This document shows positions 36,368 to 44,225 of a stretch of 64,000 nt of DNA, in pieces. The notes beneath the pieces were generated by a model that had not been told where the DNA came from, ran no database searches, and saw only the letters and a list, made by a program, of their open reading frames with translations. How positions within the stretch are numbered: position 1 is the stretch's first letter; each line of letters opens with the position of its first letter. The stretch covers positions 1 through 64,000 of the forward strand of contig NZ_RQHS01000015.1 of assembly GCF_004770895.1 (NCBI RefSeq). Direction: 5' to 3'. The translations under genes and the position numbers were made by a program. Source of the DNA: Leptospira dzoumogneensis (GTDB lineage: Bacteria; Spirochaetota; Leptospiria; Leptospirales; Leptospiraceae).

Positions 36368-37996
36368 ATGATAAAAATAATTTTCGAAAACGATAAGGAA
36401 GTATTCCTCGAACCTTCCGAATTAAACAAGTCATTATTACAAATTTCACTGGATGCAGGCATTCCTCATATACACGCATGTGGAGGTAACGCACGTTGCT
36501 CTACTTGCAGGGTACTGATCCAAGACGGGGACGAATATCTTCTTCCCCGCAACGAAAAAGAAACGGCGCTCGCTCAAAAGAAAGGTTTTCCGGATAACGT
36601 AAGACTCGCCTGCCAAACAAAGACCACGGGTGATATAGTACTCAGAAGACTGGTGATAGACGAGGCAGACAGGGCTCTTGCATCTACATTCTCAGATCTG
36701 ATCTCCGGGATAGAAAAACCTGTCGCGATCTTATTCAGCGATATTAGGGGTTTCACAGGTTTTTCGGAAAGTCATTTGCCTTACGATGTAATCCATATTC
36801 TGAACCGCTACTTTTATAGGATGGGAGATAAGGTCCTAAAATACGGCGGGATCATAGACAAGTATATAGGTGACGGACTTATGGCGATCTTCGGTTTGGA
36901 AGATCCGGATCCGGTCCGTGCAAATCTAAATGCGATCCGCTCGGCACTCGAGATGAGATCCGAATTAGAAAGTTTGAATACTTATCTTCAAAATCATTTA
37001 GGTTCCGAATTCGAAATAGGGATCGGTATCAATTATGGAACTGCAATTTTAGGAAAGTTAGGACATCCTTTAAGCATGTCGTTCACAGCGATAGGAGACA
37101 CGGTCAACTCCGCAAGCAGGATCGAGACTACCACTAAAAAGGCGGGAGCAAAGATCTTAATTTCCCAAAAAGTTTATGAATCCGTAAAGGACAGAATTCT
37201 TAAAGGAAGAAGTTTCGAAACGAAACTGAAAGGTAAAACCGGAAATTATAGAGTACACGAAGTATTAGGAACTAAGAATAATTGTGAAGGAAGCGCCTGG
37301 CAAGAAACAGGATATAGGATCTGGGACAAAATAGATCCTACGGAAGTCGGGGCCTGGCTTCGTATGGTGTTTCACGCTTCTTCCATTTTTTCCTCGGATG
37401 GAGAATGGTTAGGTCTCGAAGGTTCTATTCGTTTTCCTACCATCTTAAATGACGAGAATAATCGCGGAGTCATAAAACAAATTGAAGAGATCATCCATTT
37501 AAAGGAAGAAATGGAAAAAGAAGGAAGAGTTGGGATCCCTTCTCTTTCGGATATGATCGCTCTTTCTGGAGCACTTGCACTCCAAAAAGCGGGAGGACCT
37601 CAGGTCCATATTCTACCTGGAAGAAAAGATTCTAGTTATCCAAGCGGAAGAATGCTTATGCCTGTGGATAGTCCCGATGTAAAAGATTCTCTGGATTATT
37701 TTTCTATGATGGGATTTTCCACAAGAGATACAGTTCTACTCATGGGAGTCCATACATTGGGCTGGCATGCTAAGGGTTCATTTACGGAAACTCCGAATAT
37801 ATTCAATAATCATTATTTTAGGGATCTACTTTTGGATGGCGGAGTCAGAATGCTCGCCACAGACAGGGCATTGCTCGGCTCGGAAGAGACCAAAAGAATG
37901 GTGATGGAATATGCACTCAACGAGTCCTTATTTTTCAAAGACTTCCAAGGACTTTACCAAAGATTGGTAGAACAAAAACGATTGGAAGAATCCTGA
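36368..37996 (+). CDS. Ferredoxin - adenylate cyclase - heme peroxidase fusion
   Basis: 542 residues. (1) A plant-type [2Fe-2S] ferredoxin domain, about 1-97, with Cys38, Cys44, Cys47 and Cys82 (CX5CX2C plus distal Cys). (2) A class III nucleotidyl cyclase, about 117-300, with metal Asp125 (SDIRGFT) and Asp169 (KYIGDG), adenine-type Lys165/Asp244, and Asn247/Arg251 (AIGDTVNSASR). (3) A class I heme-peroxidase-like domain, about 315-542, with distal Arg332-Phe335-His336 (LRMVFHAS), PGRKDSS, proximal His462 (GVHTLG) and partner Asp499 (ATDRALL). The Trp of cytochrome c peroxidase is absent. All three active sites look intact. It probably makes cAMP in response to redox state or peroxide. ATG 36368 fits the ferredoxin N-terminus. 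hisC follows by 22 bp. Confidence 0.88.
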   Translation: MIKIIFENDKEVFLEPSELNKSLLQISLDAGIPHIHACGGNARCSTCRVLIQDGDEYLLPRNEKETALAQKKGFPDNVRLACQTKTTGDIVLRRLVIDEADRALASTFSDLISGIEKPVAILFSDIRGFTGFSESHLPYDVIHILNRYFYRMGDKVLKYGGIIDKYIGDGLMAIFGLEDPDPVRANLNAIRSALEMRSELESLNTYLQNHLGSEFEIGIGINYGTAILGKLGHPLSMSFTAIGDTVNSASRIETTTKKAGAKILISQKVYESVKDRILKGRSFETKLKGKTGNYRVHEVLGTKNNCEGSAWQETGYRIWDKIDPTEVGAWLRMVFHASSIFSSDGEWLGLEGSIRFPTILNDENNRGVIKQIEEIIHLKEEMEKEGRVGIPSLSDMIALSGALALQKAGGPQVHILPGRKDSSYPSGRMLMPVDSPDVKDSLDYFSMMGFSTRDTVLLMGVHTLGWHAKGSFTETPNIFNNHYFRDLLLDGGVRMLATDRALLGSEETKRMVMEYALNESLFFKDFQGLYQRLVEQKRLEES

Positions 37997-38018
37997 CTCC
38001 GTTTTTTCCTGGAATTAG

Positions 38019-39116
38019 ATGCGATTCCAGCCCGCTTTAGACAAGATCCCGGCTTATGAGGCCGGCAAACCGATAGAACTAGTCGTACGTGAATACGGAA
38101 TTTCTCCGGACAAGGTTCTCAAACTTGCTTCCAACGAAAATCCATACGGTGTATCCCCCAAGGTTTCCGAAGTCATTAAAGAAGCGGTCTACAAGATGCC
38201 TTTATATCCTGACGACTCTTATAAGGCGTTAAAGGATGCACTTGCAAAAACTCACGGGGTGGATTCAAAAAACGTAATACAAGGCAACGGTAGCGACCAA
38301 ATATTCGATTTTGCCACACGATCGGTTTTGAATCCTGGAGATAAGATCCTCCAAAACGGTAAAACATTCTCAATGTATTCTATTTACGCAGGGCAATGCG
38401 GCGCAGAGACTATCCAAACAAATTCAGAACTTCATGATCTGGACCAATTTCTGGACCTGTATAAAAAACATTCTCCTAAGATCATATTCATTTGCACTCC
38501 TTGTAATCCGATAGGAGATGCTTTGGATCAGTCGGATCTATATACTTTTCTACAAAAAATATCCTCCGATACGATGGTCGTATTGGACGCAGCCTATATG
38601 GAATTCGGAAAGATCAGAAATCCTAAAAAAGAAGTCCAAGCTTCAGATGTAATTTCAAAATTCCCGAATGTATTGTATACAAACACATTCTCCAAAATTT
38701 ACGGATTAGGCGGAATGAGAATCGGATACGGTATCGCTTCGGAAGAAATGATCCGTGCATTCTACAAATTAAGACCTCCATTCAATGTTTCTCAACTTTC
38801 TCAGTTGGCTGCGGCTACCGCGTTGAGCGACAGGGAATTTGTGGAGAATTACCTCAAATCAAACTTAAAAGAGATGATCCGTTACGAAGAGTTCGCAAAG
38901 AAGAAGGGACTATTTTATTTCGAATCCTATGCTAACTTTATCACGATCAAATTGGACAAAGCAAAATTGGATTCCACCCAAACCTTCGAGACACTCTTGA
39001 AGGAAGGGATCATATTAAGAAATCTGAAAAGTTACGGATTGAATGCTCTGAGAATTACGATTGGAAGGCCGGAACAAAACGACCGAGTATTAGAAAGGCT
39101 TTCGGAACTCCTCTAA
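38019..39116 (+). CDS. hisC: Histidinol-phosphate aminotransferase
   Basis: 365 residues, fold-type I aminotransferase. N-terminal KLASNENPYGVSP, the DAAYMEF segment with cofactor-binding Asp and Tyr, the PLP Lys in NTFSKIYGLGGMRIGYG, and the C-terminal Arg in NALRITIGRPEQN are all in place. It converts imidazole-acetol phosphate and glutamate to histidinol phosphate in histidine synthesis; some HisC proteins also act on aromatic amino acids. No other his genes are near. It is 22 bp downstream of the cyclase-peroxidase and probably co-transcribed. Confidence 0.92.
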   Translation: MRFQPALDKIPAYEAGKPIELVVREYGISPDKVLKLASNENPYGVSPKVSEVIKEAVYKMPLYPDDSYKALKDALAKTHGVDSKNVIQGNGSDQIFDFATRSVLNPGDKILQNGKTFSMYSIYAGQCGAETIQTNSELHDLDQFLDLYKKHSPKIIFICTPCNPIGDALDQSDLYTFLQKISSDTMVVLDAAYMEFGKIRNPKKEVQASDVISKFPNVLYTNTFSKIYGLGGMRIGYGIASEEMIRAFYKLRPPFNVSQLSQLAAATALSDREFVENYLKSNLKEMIRYEEFAKKKGLFYFESYANFITIKLDKAKLDSTQTFETLLKEGIILRNLKSYGLNALRITIGRPEQNDRVLERLSELL

Positions 39117-39140
39117 TTAGGAGCTCCGGTTTTATTTTTC
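39104..39140 (+). terminator. Intrinsic terminator of hisC
   Basis: GGAACTCCT and AGGAGCTCC form a 9-bp stem with one mismatch and a CTAATT loop, followed by ggttttattttt. The stem overlaps the last codons and stop of hisC, and the T-rich part overlaps the stop of the small minus-strand gene. Confidence 0.7.
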
Positions 39141-39302
39141 GTAAAGATCTGGTCTCAGTCGAACCACTTTTTCGTCTCTGCTTTCTGCCTTTTTAGTGGA
39201 GAAATTTACAGCTTCCGAGCGAGCAAATTCCTTTCTGACTTGGATCGGTCCAGCGGATTGGAATTGGCTTTTTTCGTTTTTCTCTTTTTCGGATCGAAAC
39301 AT
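39132..39302 (-). CDS. Small basic protein, 56 residues, unknown function
   Basis: An ATG at 39302-39300 opens 56 codons to a TAA at 39134-39132. A perfect AGGAGG lies 6 nt before the ATG, one of the best ribosome binding sites in the window. The product (MFRSEKEKNEKSQFQSAGPI...VVRLRPDLYEK) is highly charged, without a signal peptide or membrane segment. It is convergent with hisC and followed by no terminator of its own. I recognise no family. The ribosome binding site and clean codon structure are the main evidence. Confidence 0.6.
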   Translation of the reverse strand: MFRSEKEKNEKSQFQSAGPIQVRKEFARSEAVNFSTKKAESRDEKVVRLRPDLYEK

Positions 39303-39313
39303 TCGAAACCTCC

Positions 39314-39542
39314 TTTTTTCGTCTTGGGGGTAAGACCCGCAGTTTCCATATTTAGTTTCGTCTGGAAGCAGCGATTTCCTTACCGTATTATGTCAAAATT
39401 TTCTAGTTCTTTATTAACTTACTCCCTATCTACAACAAGCGGATGACTAGAATATTACAGAAAGATATTTCTTTTAAAGTGAAGGTAGGAACTCCTTTCC
39501 GAAAATCCAGAATGGAATACTCGAAAAGGAGTCTAGATCGGA
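39314..39542. other. Intergenic region, nothing recognised
   Basis: Between the small gene and osmC-like gene. Short frames here have no ribosome binding sites and look like chance. It should contain the promoter of the small minus-strand gene, but no clear elements were found. Confidence 0.35.
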
Positions 39543-39989
39543 TCAGGCTGCAACAGAAGATCCGGATTTTTGGGATAATACTCCTACTCCCGATAATGTA
39601 TCCTTCACAGGGCAGATCCTTTCTATATGAGCAAGTAGAGAATCCACATTTTCTTTAGGAGAATCCGTTTGGATATCTACTCTATAACGGATCTGGGAAA
39701 ATCCAGGACGAACAGGTGCAAGTTCTTGGAAACCGTCCAAATCCAGATCTCCTTCCACGAATACATGGAAATCCTTTAATTCTACCTTATGAGCCGGAGC
39801 ATACAAAGAAACTAAAACTCCTACACAACTTGCGAGTCCACCTAACACGAGTTCAACTGGATTCGGCCCTTGGTCCGTTCCACCTAAAATTTCAGGTTCG
39901 TCCACTACCCATTTATGATTCCTGGATTGTAGGTTTAGTTTCAAACCTCCCGCCCAAGAAGCCTTACTTTCGAATACAGTATTTGCCAT
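39543..39989 (-). CDS. OsmC/Ohr-family protein
   Basis: 148 residues. The two redox Cys of the family are present: GGLASCVGVLVSLYA (about Cys56) and IERICPVKDTLSG (about Cys129). Family members reduce organic hydroperoxides with a two-Cys mechanism in the cytoplasm. The N-terminal Ala/Glu-rich strand and PNPVELVLGG block fit OsmC rather than Ohr. It stands alone with a short upstream region. Confidence 0.88.
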   Translation of the reverse strand: MANTVFESKASWAGGLKLNLQSRNHKWVVDEPEILGGTDQGPNPVELVLGGLASCVGVLVSLYAPAHKVELKDFHVFVEGDLDLDGFQELAPVRPGFSQIRYRVDIQTDSPKENVDSLLAHIERICPVKDTLSGVGVLSQKSGSSVAA

Positions 39990-40182
39990 ATCTTCCTCCC
40001 GAAGTTAAAATCATTCGGGATCCTAGCTTTTAGATGGAAAGAATTTAATATGTTATTACGGATATTTTAGACGCTTTATTGAACAAAAGAATGGACCCTT
40101 GCCCAATCACTTGGTCTTACATTTTTTCGCCCGGCATTGCGGAGATATATTCTTGTACCGGACCATCTCCGTAACCTTTTTC

Positions 40183-40761
40183 TTAATCATCTAATCCCTT
40201 TCCTTTCAGAATATGAGGGATGTACTTTTCTATCCTCGCCTCTCTGGTCTTAGATTGTTTTGCGGAAGAAAAATGAAGAAGATAACCTCTTTGCCTACCC
40301 GGAGTTAAGGAATCAAAAGCGGATCTTAAGTTGGGAGATTCTTCTAGCTTGCTTAAAAATTCTTCAGGCATATCGAACTCTTTTGTCTTTTTGAAATTCA
40401 CTTTTTGTCCGGACTTTTCCACTTCAATTGCATTTTTGATATAAGATTTTAAGGAAGTTTTGAGTTTATCGATCTCTTTTAGATTGGTAAATCGGATCTG
40501 ACGAGCAGACTGCACATTTTTGGTTTGTTGGATAAGGACCCCTTTAGGATCCTTTAATAAAGCCCCTTTAAAAAACAAAAAAGCGCAGTATTCTTTAAAT
40601 CCATGTATCAAAACTATATTATTGTTTTGAAATGTGTAACAAGGTTGACCCCATTTTAATTCTTCGGTAAGTCCGGAAGCCAAAGCGATCTTACGCATTG
40701 ACTCATATTCTTCTTTCCATTGTTTGGCTTTATTAAAAAAGAAATCAACCTTAGGATTCAT
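40183..40761 (-). CDS. YdeI/OmdA-like DUF1801 protein
   Basis: 192 residues. An N-terminal DUF1801 region (about 15-115) has EELKWGQPCYTFQNNNIVLI and ARQIRFTNLKEI. The C-terminal 60 residues match the YdeI/OmdA (bacteriocin-protection) module: PEEFLSKLEESPNLRSAFDS, LTPGRQRGYLLHFSSAKQ and SKTREARIEKYIPHIL. The molecular function is not established; members are often found with SRPBCC and ArsR genes, as here. It is last in a four-gene operon beginning with the ArsR gene. Confidence 0.85.
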   Translation of the reverse strand: MNPKVDFFFNKAKQWKEEYESMRKIALASGLTEELKWGQPCYTFQNNNIVLIHGFKEYCAFLFFKGALLKDPKGVLIQQTKNVQSARQIRFTNLKEIDKLKTSLKSYIKNAIEVEKSGQKVNFKKTKEFDMPEEFLSKLEESPNLRSAFDSLTPGRQRGYLLHFSSAKQSKTREARIEKYIPHILKGKGLDD

Positions 40762-40768
40762 TTATGAT

Positions 40769-41137
40769 TCACCCTTGTAATTTTCTATCAGCCGGTCTGA
40801 AATACCAGGATACTATCGTAAGCACCAGCAATAATGCAGGTCCGAAATATTCTTTTGCTCCGTCCCCGGCTGCAAAATGAGAGAACACTGCTCCAGACAT
40901 TGTAAAGAAAAATCCAGCGTAAGCCCATTCCTTTACCAAAGGAAATTTAGGAACAAGCACTGCGATTACCCCTAATAATTTCCAAACTCCTATTATGATC
41001 ATCAAATATGCGGGGTAGCCTAAATGTGCAAACATATCCGCTTCTTCTTTCATTTGGATGATCTGTACGATCCCTGTCGATACCATCCCTAAAGAAAGCC
41101 ATGCAGTAGCGATCCAGTATATAACTTTGTTTCTCAT
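40769..41137 (-). CDS. DoxX-family membrane protein
   Basis: 122 residues with four hydrophobic helices. It fits the small DoxX/DUF4345-like group: IYWIATAWLSLGMVSTGIVQ, YLMIIIGVWKLLGVIAVL, KEWAYAGFFFTMSGAVFSHF and LLLVLTIVSWYFRP. Biochemical role is unknown. It sits between the SRPBCC gene (10 bp upstream) and the DUF1801 gene (7 bp downstream) and should be repressed by the ArsR regulator. Confidence 0.82.
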   Translation of the reverse strand: MRNKVIYWIATAWLSLGMVSTGIVQIIQMKEEADMFAHLGYPAYLMIIIGVWKLLGVIAVLVPKFPLVKEWAYAGFFFTMSGAVFSHFAAGDGAKEYFGPALLLVLTIVSWYFRPADRKLQG

Positions 41138-41147
41138 GTCAAATATC

Positions 41148-41612
41148 CTATTTTAATTTATTTGCGGCTTCTTGTAATCTATTATGAGCCAAGTTAATTC
41201 CTTGAGCGAAAGGAAGTTTTAACAGTTGGTCTCTGAGTGAGACGGACTTAAATACAATATGCATCGTAAGTTTACTTTTTTCTTCGCCCAAGGATCCGAA
41301 TTCTAAGAACTCGAGCTGAGGAGGAAAAGGTGAATTTTCCATCTCGAAAGTGCGGGTGATCTTTTGGTCCGGAACAAATTCATGGATAACACCGTTGAAT
41401 CCGTGTTTGTTTCCATGAGGATCCGTGGTCACAAACTGCCAACTTCCGTGATTCTTACCTTCTAATTTCAGGACTTTTGTTCCCATCCATTCTTCCACGA
41501 TTTCCGGCTCTATATGCGCCTTAAAAAGTAGATCCACAGGAAGATCGAATTCTCTGGTGATCAGCAATTCTTGTTTGCCGTCTTCTGCATCAATTTTGGT
41601 TTTTATTTCCAT
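41148..41612 (-). CDS. SRPBCC (AHSA1) domain protein
   Basis: 154 residues of the START/Bet v1-like fold in its AHSA1 branch: LITREFDLPVDLLFKAHIEPE, WMGTKVLKLEGKNHGSWQF, FNGVIHEFVPDQKITRTFEME and a C-terminal helix AHNRLQEAANKLK. Such proteins bind hydrophobic ligands in a deep cavity. The immediate ArsR neighbour (3 bp) suggests that the ligand of this system is small and hydrophobic, but this is inference. Confidence 0.87.
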   Translation of the reverse strand: MEIKTKIDAEDGKQELLITREFDLPVDLLFKAHIEPEIVEEWMGTKVLKLEGKNHGSWQFVTTDPHGNKHGFNGVIHEFVPDQKITRTFEMENSPFPPQLEFLEFGSLGEEKSKLTMHIVFKSVSLRDQLLKLPFAQGINLAHNRLQEAANKLK

Positions 41613-41615
41613 ATT

Positions 41616-41939
41616 CTATTTTCTTGATCTGTATTTTTTCATTACCGATTCCAGCTTATTGAATCGATCGTCCCACATTTTACGAAATGGTTCTATAAAG
41701 TCGGCAATTTCTTTCATCTTATTCGGATTCAATTGGTAATAAATTTCCCTGCCGTTTTGCTCCTGTTTTAACAATTCGCACTCGGTGAGTATTTGTAAAT
41801 GTTTGGAAACGGTCGGCCTGGCAGTATCGAAATTGGAGGCAATCGCCCCTGCGGTCATTGCCTGAGAAGCCACTAATAGAAGTATTGCTCTTCTAGTAGG
41901 GTCTGCTATAGCCTGAAATACGTCCCTTCTTAGATTCAT
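41616..41939 (-). CDS. ArsR/SmtB-family transcriptional repressor
   Basis: 107-residue winged helix protein: [18 protein letters not shown], then the recognition helix region [19 protein letters not shown], then the wing [13 protein letters not shown]. No Cys metal site (ELCVCDL-type) is present, so it is probably not a metal sensor; it resembles the repressors that travel with AHSA1 genes. It is first in an operon with SRPBCC, DoxX and DUF1801 genes. Two operator-like repeats lie immediately upstream, one ending 3 bp from the ATG, which points to autorepression. Confidence 0.9.
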   Translation of the reverse strand: MNLRRDVFQAIADPTRRAILLLVASQAMTAGAIASNFDTARPTVSKHLQILTECELLKQEQNGREIYYQLNPNKMKEIADFIEPFRKMWDDRFNKLESVMKKYRSRK

Positions 41940-41941
41940 TA

Positions 41942-41984
41942 TGTAGTCACTTAACTACAAATTAAATGTAGCCATTTAACTACG
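41942..41984 (-). promoter_or_regulatory. Twin ArsR operator
   Basis: Two 18-bp copies, tgtagtcacttaactaca (41942-41959) and tgtagccatttaactacg (41967-41984), start 25 bp apart. Each is an inverted repeat (GTAG...CTAC) and they differ at four positions. They lie 3 bp before the arsR ATG and cover the place of the ribosome binding site, so repressor binding would block transcription directly. The regulator identity is inferred from position. Confidence 0.75.
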
Positions 41985-42091
41985 CAACAATTTTATTTAT
42001 ATTTGCTCCGAATGGAGGAGGATCTTGGATTAAAACCCGCCAGGGATGCGGAAGGCAGAGGCGGCCTACTTTATAAAAAAAATAATATTAT

Positions 42092-43354
42092 TTATTCGTA
42101 ATTTTTTCCGGAAATTTTTTTCCAGATGGAAGCAAGATGTTCCCTGATCTTTCCTTCCATTCCGTTTTTGGTAGGTTTATAGAATTGAGGAGGATTGTCG
42201 GAAAGATCGTCCGGGAAATAGGAGAATGGTACAAATCCGCCGAAATCATGAGGGTATTTATAACCCTGGCTAGCACCTTCTTTTTTGTGAGTAGAAGTAG
42301 GAGCGTTTCTAAGTCGATTCGGGATCTTTAAACTTGGTCCTCTTTCTTTTACGAAAGAAAGTGCGGAACCGATCCCTAAATAAGATGCGTTGGACTTAGG
42401 GCAAGAGGCTAAGAATGTGGTGACCTGTCCTAAAACAATCCGTCCTTCCGGCATTCCGATCGTTTCCAAAGCATGAAGTCCAGCGACCGCCAAAGGTAAA
42501 CCGTGAACGGAAGCATTTCCTATATCTTCGGAGGCTAGGATAATGAGTCTTCTTGCGATGAAGAGTGGATCCTCTCCTCCTTCTAACATCATTGCTAAAT
42601 AGAATAATGCAGCGTCCGGATCACTTCCTCTCACTGACTTTATGAATGCGGAGATCACATCGTAATGACTTTCTCCGCTCTGGTCATATTCGATTACCCT
42701 GCTTTCTAAAAATGTTTCTATATCGGAGGCTTCTATCTGGACTCCTGAATCTCTGGATAGAACAAGTCCTTCTAAATTGGAGAGTAGTTTTCTTGCATCT
42801 CCTCCTGAGTAACGTACTAAAAGAGAACTTGCTTCTTTTGTAATATTCGGTTTCGGATCTAAGGATCCTATTCCTCTGGAAAGTATTTCCAAAAGATCAT
42901 TTTCTCCGAGTGGTTCCAGCTTGAGCACTTGGCATCTGGATAATAGCGGTCTTGTAATTCTAAACGATGGATTTTCAGTAGTGGCACCTATGAGAACGAT
43001 TCCCCCGGTTTCCACACCTCTTAATAAACTGTCTTGCTGGGAAGAACTGAATCTATGGATCTCATCCAAGAAAAGAAGTATACTTCCTTCTTTTTCGGAT
43101 CTTTCTAATAGTTTTTTGATATCCGCAACGCCTGTTGTGACTGCATTATATTCCACAAAAGGTAATTTCCAGGTATTACCTAAGATCCTGGCGATCGTGG
43201 ACTTTCCCGTTCCGGGAGGTCCGTATAATAGAATGCTTACCGGTTCTTTATATTTTTGTAATTGAAGCTTTGCCTTTTCCTGTCCAATGACCTGGGCGAA
43301 TGAGGTTGGCCTGATCTTATGGGGAAGAGGTGCTCTTTCAAATAGACTGCCCAA
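42092..43354 (-). CDS. rarA: Replication-associated recombination protein A (MgsA/RarA)
   Basis: About 420 residues from TTG 43354, chosen because the family begins near [13 protein letters not shown]; the frame runs open upstream through the neighbouring gene. Walker A is [12 protein letters not shown], Walker B is [11 protein letters not shown], sensor 1 lies in [11 protein letters not shown], and the C-terminal [10 protein letters not shown] block is typical. RarA is an AAA+ clamp-loader-like ATPase that acts at stalled replication forks. The 5' end overlaps the 80-residue Cys-rich gene by about 17 bp, so translation is probably coupled. Confidence 0.9.
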   Translation of the reverse strand: MGSLFERAPLPHKIRPTSFAQVIGQEKAKLQLQKYKEPVSILLYGPPGTGKSTIARILGNTWKLPFVEYNAVTTGVADIKKLLERSEKEGSILLFLDEIHRFSSSQQDSLLRGVETGGIVLIGATTENPSFRITRPLLSRCQVLKLEPLGENDLLEILSRGIGSLDPKPNITKEASSLLVRYSGGDARKLLSNLEGLVLSRDSGVQIEASDIETFLESRVIEYDQSGESHYDVISAFIKSVRGSDPDAALFYLAMMLEGGEDPLFIARRLIILASEDIGNASVHGLPLAVAGLHALETIGMPEGRIVLGQVTTFLASCPKSNASYLGIGSALSFVKERGPSLKIPNRLRNAPTSTHKKEGASQGYKYPHDFGGFVPFSYFPDDLSDNPPQFYKPTKNGMEGKIREHLASIWKKISGKNYE

Positions 43355-43580
43355 GTTCTTCTTCCAATTCTCTTTGGATCTTACGTATGCAGGAACGGAT
43401 TGTGGAATTGCATACATCGCAGGCGCTATGGCAGCATACTAAGGATTGTTCTCTGATCTTTCCATCCAATACATTCTCCACCAATTCGGAAATACGAACA
43501 GGTAGAGCGAACCAATCTAAATTTTCTAAGATCAGTTCTTTTCTGGTTTTAGGAATGAGTCTGGGAGAATCGTCCTTCAT
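43338..43580 (-). CDS. Small Cys-rich protein upstream of rarA
   Basis: 80 residues: [20 protein letters not shown], then a central helix and a cluster of five Cys ([19 protein letters not shown]), ending in a charged helix. Cys spacing would allow a small metal site or an iron-sulfur cluster, but no family is recognised. It is the likely first gene of a unit with rarA, with which it overlaps. The frame is kept open by use, and no better frame covers this stretch. Confidence 0.55.
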   Translation of the reverse strand: MKDDSPRLIPKTRKELILENLDWFALPVRISELVENVLDGKIREQSLVCCHSACDVCNSTIRSCIRKIQRELEEELGQSI

Positions 43581-43625
43581 CTAAACTTTTGTACCTTTAC
43601 TTATAGTTCGAGTCAATCCGAATGT

Positions 43626-44222
43626 TTAGATCCCGATCCATCCGCCCTTTATTAGATAGTAATAAAGAATAAAACGGGGGATCCTAAAAAGTGCAGCCGC
43701 GAAAAAAAGATCGAGCCTCATCTTCATTGCGCCTGCCGCTACCGAGGTCCAGGAATAAGGCAATGGAGTAAGTGCAGCAAGAACCACCGCCCAGAACCCG
43801 AATCTTTTTACGTAAACTTCCAATTTCTCTTCGTGATTCCGAATGAATTTGGAGAATACGGTTAACTTAGGAAGAAGGAACCTTCCTTGAGAATAAGAAC
43901 ATCCTCCTGCAAGTAAAGACCCTACGGAAGCAAAGAAGATTACCCAGAAATCCGGCATCTTTGTAGCAACCGCCAAGATCAAGAATGTATCCGGAGGAAA
44001 GAATACATGCACTGAATCCGCGACGAATATGGAAAGCCCGACTCCCCATACTCCAGTGTAATCCAAAAAGAGACCGGCAACCTGAGTGACTCTTTCATTA
44101 AAAAATCTTGCGAGTACTAGTACGATTAATAACAAGATCACACTTGCGATCAATGTTTGTCTGACCAAGGAGGAGATCACATTCTCCGTGGAATTTTTTA
44201 GTTCTTGGGATTCCGTTTTCAA
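43626..44222 (-). CDS. VTT/SNARE-associated (DedA-YqaA type) membrane protein
   Basis: 198 residues with about four to five hydrophobic segments. The central PPDTFLILAVATKMPDFWVI and the SLLAGGCSYSQGRF re-entrant-like region fit the VTT family; the YqaA group is the closest in length. DedA-superfamily proteins are linked to lipid flipping at the inner membrane and to envelope stress. It lies 3 bp after mutL, so the two are co-transcribed. Confidence 0.8.
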   Translation of the reverse strand: MKTESQELKNSTENVISSLVRQTLIASVILLLIVLVLARFFNERVTQVAGLFLDYTGVWGVGLSIFVADSVHVFFPPDTFLILAVATKMPDFWVIFFASVGSLLAGGCSYSQGRFLLPKLTVFSKFIRNHEEKLEVYVKRFGFWAVVLAALTPLPYSWTSVAAGAMKMRLDLFFAAALFRIPRFILYYYLIKGGWIGI

Positions 44223-44225
44223 ATT

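Noticed and set aside
39240..39446. Plus-strand frame of 68 codons
   Set aside because: Antisense to the small gene with the AGGAGG site; hydrophobic low-complexity product and no ribosome binding site.
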